This document shows, piece by piece, positions 61,401 to 64,000 of a stretch of 64,000 nucleotides of DNA; positions within the stretch are counted from its first letter, which is position 1, and each line of letters begins with the position of its first letter. Location of the stretch: positions 176,691 through 240,690 of the forward strand of contig NZ_CAADFC020000029.1 of NCBI RefSeq assembly GCF_900696085.1. The letters run 5' to 3'. The position numbers and the translations under genes are program-made. Source of the DNA: Bradyrhizobium ivorense. Lineage in GTDB: Bacteria > Pseudomonadota > Alphaproteobacteria > Rhizobiales > Xanthobacteraceae. The notes beneath the pieces are model-generated. The model ran no database searches, was not told where the DNA came from, and worked only from the letters and a program-made list of their open reading frames with translations.

Positions 61401-61960
61401 GCGTGTCGTCCCGGTCGCTGGCCGCCATCACCACCTCGCCGCTGGTCGCCACGGCGAGCTATCTCGGTCTCGCGGTGCTGCTGCTGTTTCTCGTGGTCTC
61501 GTCGCTGTCGGATCTGGTCGGCCGGCGCGGCGACGTTGCGGCGTCGGCCGCCATGCTGGAACAATTGGAAGGGCGATCCAAGGCGAACCGGGCGCCCGGT
61601 GAGCCGGGCATGCCGGCCGGCTCGGCCTATCTCGAAGGCGCGACCGTCACGGTTGCCGGCGCCAGCCTGCTGCAACGGGTGTCGGGCGCGGTGCTCAAAG
61701 TCGGCGGCAACGTGCTGTCGACCCAGCTCGACGTTCCCAACGTGCCGGCCAAGGCCGGTTTCATCAGCATGGTCGCGAGTTGCGAGATCGAGCAGGCGCA
61801 ATTGCAGGAGATGCTCTATGATCTCGAGGCCGGCATGCCGTTCCTGTTCATCGACCAGCTGGTGGTGCAGCCGGTCGGCGAGGAGACGGCGAAGGGCGCC
61901 GACCCCGGAAAGCTGCGCGTGCTGCTCGGCGTCTCCGGACAATGGCGAGGAGCCAAATGA
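61397..61960 (+). CDS. gspM: GspM-like inner-membrane protein
   Basis: This 187-residue protein has one N-terminal membrane segment (SYLGLAVLLLFLVVSSL, about 21-37) and a periplasmic ferredoxin-like domain. A GspM-type domain is supported by position after gspL and by the match of QLQEMLYDLEAGMPFLFIDQL to the GspM/PilO pattern. The start overlaps the gspL stop. It partners GspL in the platform. Confidence 0.85.
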   Translation: MSVSSRSLAAITTSPLVATASYLGLAVLLLFLVVSSLSDLVGRRGDVAASAAMLEQLEGRSKANRAPGEPGMPAGSAYLEGATVTVAGASLLQRVSGAVLKVGGNVLSTQLDVPNVPAKAGFISMVASCEIEQAQLQEMLYDLEAGMPFLFIDQLVVQPVGEETAKGADPGKLRVLLGVSGQWRGAK

Positions 61961-62598
61961 TGCGATGCTCGGTGGCGATCGCAGTCCTCTGGGCGATATC
62001 GGTTCATCCCGCAGCCGCGGCGGTGCCCGATCGCCCCGGTGACGCACTCGATGCCGGGCTGCTCGACGATACCCGCCTCGGCGGACCGGCGCTGACGTCG
62101 CCGCAGCCATCCGAGCCGGTGACGTCGGTCCGCGTCGCACCCACGCCGGCACCGACGCCGCGGCCGCTCAGCGCCAATCCGCTATGGGCCATCCCGCTCA
62201 AGACGCTGCCCAACACGCGCGATCGCCCGGTGTTCTCGCCGTCGCGGCGGCCGCCGCCCGCCGTGGTCGCGGAACCGGCCGCCGCCAAACCGTCGCCACC
62301 GCCGCCGCGCCGCATCGAGATCGAGCCGCCGCCGCTGTCGCTGGTCGGCACGATCGCCGGCGGTGACGAAAGTTTCGGGATCTTTCTCGATCAATCGACC
62401 AAGGCGGCGCTGCGGCTGAGGATCGGCGACGATTTCCAGGGCTGGAAGCTGCGCACCGTCAACGGACGCGAAGCGACGATGCAGAAGGACGAGCAGGGCG
62501 CGCTGCTGACGTTGCCGCCGCCCAGCAGCGATGGCGGCGGCGAGGTCAGCCTCGTGCCGGTGAGCACGACGCGAACCCCGCTGGCAGTGCGGCACTAG
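61957..62598 (+). CDS. periplasmic protein with GspC HR-like domain
   Basis: This 213-residue protein has a signal peptide or membrane anchor (VAIAVLWAISVHPAAAA), a long Pro/Ala-rich linker (about 60-130) and a C-terminal domain (LSLVGTIAGGDESFGIFLDQ and LRIGDDFQGWKLRTVNGREATMQ). The C-terminal domain resembles the homology region of GspC that binds the secretin. It is the last gene of the operon, where some bacteria carry gspN. No other gspC is present, so it may take that role. GAGGAG lies before the ATG. Confidence 0.78.
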   Translation: MMRCSVAIAVLWAISVHPAAAAVPDRPGDALDAGLLDDTRLGGPALTSPQPSEPVTSVRVAPTPAPTPRPLSANPLWAIPLKTLPNTRDRPVFSPSRRPPPAVVAEPAAAKPSPPPPRRIEIEPPPLSLVGTIAGGDESFGIFLDQSTKAALRLRIGDDFQGWKLRTVNGREATMQKDEQGALLTLPPPSSDGGGEVSLVPVSTTRTPLAVRH

Positions 62599-62641
62599 GG
62601 GGCGCGATATCAAACCCGCGAAAACAACCCCATGCAAAGTA

Positions 62642-62657
62642 GCCGGCGGCTGCCGGC
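62642..62657. terminator. GC-rich hairpin after the type II secretion operon
   Basis: GCCGGC, GGCT and GCCGGC form a six-base stem about 45 bases after the last stop codon. No T-run follows, so it is a weak terminator candidate. The rest of the 62599-62777 gap shows no gene. Confidence 0.25.
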
Positions 62658-62777
62658 GTCGACACCGCCACTGTCCGTAGCGGGTGAAGATGTCGTGTTT
62701 TTGTAGCTCGTGATCTGTCGCCTTCGTTTTGGAGTTTTGGGCGCCCCCGGAAGGCGTGGACGGGAGCGCCGGGTTTG

Positions 62778-64000
62778 TCATGCCATGGATGGAGCGGTCT
62801 GGTCAGCCCTGCGGGCGGGTTTCTTTGTTCGATTTGAAGCCCGTTTCTCCGTCCCGACCCGCGCTTTCTCGACGGCGGCGCGCGCAGGAGCGGTCAAGGA
62901 CGCGCGCTTGCGCGCCCGCCAGGGCTTGTCCTTGACGGCTCCGAGCACGCTGCCAGGCTGAGATGCGTCGGGGCTGATCTGCTGTCCGTTGGCGCTAAAC
63001 CTCGCCAATCGATGCGGGCCGAGGAACACGCTGACGGTGCCATCGGGATACTCATGCACCCGCACCAGGGCCCTGACGAAGTGAGGCCTCAGCCGGCTCT
63101 CCGGCAACTGCAGCCGGCGACCTTTCCATGCGACGGTATTGTCGTTGGCGACGGTTCGCTCCTCGATCACGCACAGCGCCTCGCGCCAGGCCTCGTGGCG
63201 GTCGGCAACGAAGGCGGTGCCTTGCTGTTCGGCCTTGATCGCAAATGCGGCGTTGTGTTCGGCGATGTAATGCGCCTTCAACCACGCATTGGCGGCTTCG
63301 ACCGTCTTGATCCCGGCGAGCCGCAGCTCCTTTGGCAGGCGGTCCTGCAGCGTGCCAAACAGCCGCTCGGAGCGTCCCCGCGCCTGCGGCGAATAGGCCG
63401 CGATATGCTCGATCCCAAGATGCGACAAAGCCCGTCCCACCTGGGTTTGTTGCGTCTTCGAGACCTTCTCGCCAGCCTTCGGGGTAAGGAAATAATGGCT
63501 GCCGCGATCGGTGTAGAGCGCACAGAACAAGCCACGCTCGCCAATCACCTCGCCCAGGGCCAGGAACGTCGAGGCCGTGCCTTCTTCCTCGACCAGCAGC
63601 ATCGAGTAGACTTCGCTGGTCGCATCGTCCATCGTCACGATCAGGTCCATCGCCGGCAGATCCTCGATCCAGACGTGGCGCGACCCGTCCTGGTGCAGCA
63701 GCATCCCCGGCAGCGGCCGGCGTGGGCGTTTCTTACGGTGCGCCGAACGCTTCGGCGCCTTCCGTACCAGGCCCGCCGCCTGCAGGGCGAGCTTCGTCAC
63801 CGTATAGCCCAGCACATAGTCATGCCGCTTTTGCAGCTGCTCGTGGAAGTGCTTCACCGTGAAGTCCGCGTATTTGTCGCGGAACAGTCCCAGCATCCGC
63901 TCCAGCTCTTCCTCCGGCGCCCGCCGTGGCGATCGCCGTCCCATGCGTCGGTCGACCAGCCCGTCATCGCCCTCCGCCTCGTAACGCTCCGCCCAGCGTT
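62778..64000 (-). mobile_element. DDE transposase, ISNCY/IS481-like, 5' end beyond the window
   Basis: The leftward frame is open to the window edge; before the ATG at 63944 it reads RWAERYEAEGDDGLVDRRMG, a typical helix-turn-helix linker, so the gene starts outside. The integrase core shows HQDGSRHVW and TMDDATSEVYS, ALYTDRGSHYF, and ARGRSERLFGTLQDRLPKELR, with the acidic triad candidates in these stretches. The C-terminal domain (AWKGRRLQLPESRLRPHF) resembles ISNCY-family proteins. Inverted repeats could not be identified in 62599-62777. Confidence 0.85.

Overview
The window is GC-rich DNA from an alphaproteobacterium, most likely Bradyrhizobium or a close relative. This rests on three things: the complete oxygen-dependent (cobN/cobG type) cobalamin gene set with P. 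denitrificans-style gene order, a giant protein built of DUF5801 repeats, and a dispersed palindromic element in the type II secretion operon that I recognise from Bradyrhizobiaceae genomes. No rRNA, tRNA or CRISPR array was seen.

Region 1 (1-21.6 kb) is a cobalamin island. A dienelactone-hydrolase-like gene is followed by a leftward operon of bluB, a small unknown gene, cbtB and cbtA (lower ligand and cobalt uptake), then leftward cobU (cobP), rightward cobD-cobC and leftward cobO-cobQ. A cobalamin riboswitch at about 7525-7705 with a start-codon-masking hairpin precedes a tightly overlapping rightward operon: DUF1636 gene, cobW, cobN, cobG, cobH, cobI, cobJ, cobL, cobE, cobM, cobB, cobA, cobF. 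cobK is embedded in this operon on the opposite strand with no spacing. The cobaltochelatase partners (cobS, cobT), cobV and the DMB phosphoribosyltransferase are not in the window.

Region 2 (21.6-25.6 kb) looks like an oxidant-response locus. It holds an AraC regulator resembling E. coli RclR (Cys21 is conserved), an RclC/YkgB-like membrane protein, an AhpD-like protein, a peroxiredoxin-like protein and a small exported protein ending in CRGC. Two promoters share a 46-bp element that matches without gaps, a good candidate operator.

Region 3 (25.6-34.1 kb) holds a 2148-residue surface or secreted protein (FecR-like N-terminus, VCBS-like domains, seven tandem DUF5801 repeats), a divergent small exported FecR-domain protein that also ends in CRGC, and an exported TPR protein.

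Region 4 (34.1-51.6 kb) carries a LysR regulator and a patatin phospholipase, then a catabolic island for an unknown aromatic or alicyclic acid. Its genes encode two substrate-binding proteins without permeases, acyl-CoA dehydrogenases (one a double-length fusion), an enoyl-CoA hydratase, two family III CoA-transferases, a Rieske oxygenase with its reductase, and a thiolase-like/DUF35 pair. A FadR-type GntR protein and a MarR protein each sit next to a palindromic operator candidate. An orphan HicB-like protein opens the Rieske operon.

Region 5 (51.6-62.6 kb) is a type II secretion system: gspD leftward, and gspE to gspM plus a GspC-HR-like protein rightward. It ends at a DDE transposase gene cut by the window edge (62.8-64.0 kb).
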